From Microthrixaceae bacterium (GTDB taxonomy: Bacteria > Actinomycetota > Acidimicrobiia > Acidimicrobiales > Acidimicrobilacustridaceae), in the NCBI GenBank assembly GCA_947455015.1, contig CANGMY010000023.1:1-13353 (forward strand): a stretch of DNA of 13,353 nt. Reading direction: 5' to 3'. The position numbers were made by a program, and so were the translations under genes. Positions 13,194 to 13,353 of the stretch are shown here, piece after piece. Numbering within the stretch: position 1 is the first letter of the stretch; every line of letters starts with the position of its first letter. The notes under the pieces are model-generated. The model searched no databases, was not told the DNA's origin, and was given only the letters and a program-made list of their open reading frames with translations.

Positions 13194-13353
13194 GTGAACC
13201 CACCTATTGCACGTAGCCTCACTCTCGTGAACGAAACAGATCTCGCACTTGCGACCATCCACCCGGACCGCCACCTCAGCTTCGAGGGTGCGTTTAATTT
13301 TCGTGACCTCGGCGGTTACACAACCGTCGACGGTCGCATGGTGAAATGGCGCA
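13194..13353 (+). CDS. MptpB-like tyrosine-protein phosphatase, N-terminal fragment
   Basis: The first 53 codons of a gene that runs off the right edge. The visible protein ends with HLSFEGAFNFRDLGGYTTVDGR (27-48), and NFRDLGGY with the following DGR is characteristic of the bacterial tyrosine/dual-specificity phosphatase family that includes mycobacterial PtpB. The catalytic HCxxGKDRT loop would be beyond the window. Two starts are possible. The GTG at 13194 is 5 nt after GAGGAG (13183-13188). The in-frame GTG at 13227 lies 7 nt after TAGCCT (13214-13219), the same hexamer and spacing as at the ABC-F gene, and would give a leaderless form 11 residues shorter. I list the longer one. An inverted repeat and GGTTCAC repeats lie upstream. 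Confidence 0.75.
   Translation, partial: MNPPIARSLTLVNETDLALATIHPDRHLSFEGAFNFRDLGGYTTVDGRMVKWR
13214..13219 (+). promoter_or_regulatory. Second -10 candidate (TAGCCT) inside the 5' end of the phosphatase gene
   Basis: TAGCCT is followed by 7 nt and an in-frame GTG at 13227. Hexamer and spacing are identical to those in front of the ABC-F gene at 1598-1611. It may mark the real, leaderless start or an internal promoter. Confidence 0.3.

Overview
The window looks like chromosomal DNA of an actinomycete, probably from the Acidimicrobiia (Ilumatobacter-like lineages). The basis is moderately high G+C, frequent GTG starts, a DUF3097 gene (a family I know only from Actinomycetota), an MptpB-like tyrosine phosphatase, and several genes whose start codon lies 6-8 nt after a TANNNT -10 hexamer, the signature of leaderless actinobacterial transcripts. 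The lineage is an inference; there is no rRNA or other marker. I see no tRNA, rRNA, CRISPR array, insertion sequence or phage gene. Genes are packed tightly and no stretch over 300 bases lacks a gene.

Left part (1-1503, minus strand): the start of a probable NfuA-like Fe-S cluster biogenesis gene that runs off the left edge, preceded by a PIG-V-type membrane mannosyltransferase. Divergent from it, on the plus strand (1611-7348), are an Uup-type ABC-F ATPase; a tight cluster of a 12-TM ABC permease, its ATPase (4-nt GTGA overlap) and a DUF3097 protein (3-nt gap); and a crotonase-family enzyme with its own predicted leaderless promoter.

Middle part (7358-9964, minus strand): a four-gene operon. 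In transcription order it encodes a small exported Ser/Ala/Thr-rich protein with an Asp/Glu/His-rich tail, a one-TM protein with an Ala/Pro/Ser/Thr-rich outer part, an ApbE FAD:protein FMN transferase, and a ferric-reductase-like b-type cytochrome membrane protein. This looks like a flavinylation-dependent electron-transfer module at the cell surface, but no recognisable FMN-binding domain protein is encoded. The exported protein carries one SGATATS segment that resembles the ApbE target motif.

Right part (10111-13353, plus strand): an OmpR-family response regulator and a HAMP-type sensor kinase, divergent from the redox operon. The 146-bp region between them holds an 11-bp-period direct repeat centred near -54 of the redox operon's predicted start, so this two-component pair is the best candidate for its regulator. 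Then come a tandem-domain universal stress protein with a strong Shine-Dalgarno sequence, and the first 53 codons of an MptpB-like tyrosine phosphatase with two competing start signals.

The least ordinary part of the window is 7358-12185: two-component system, two low-complexity envelope proteins, ApbE and a heme b membrane protein. The rest is mostly housekeeping or conserved actinobacterial genes.
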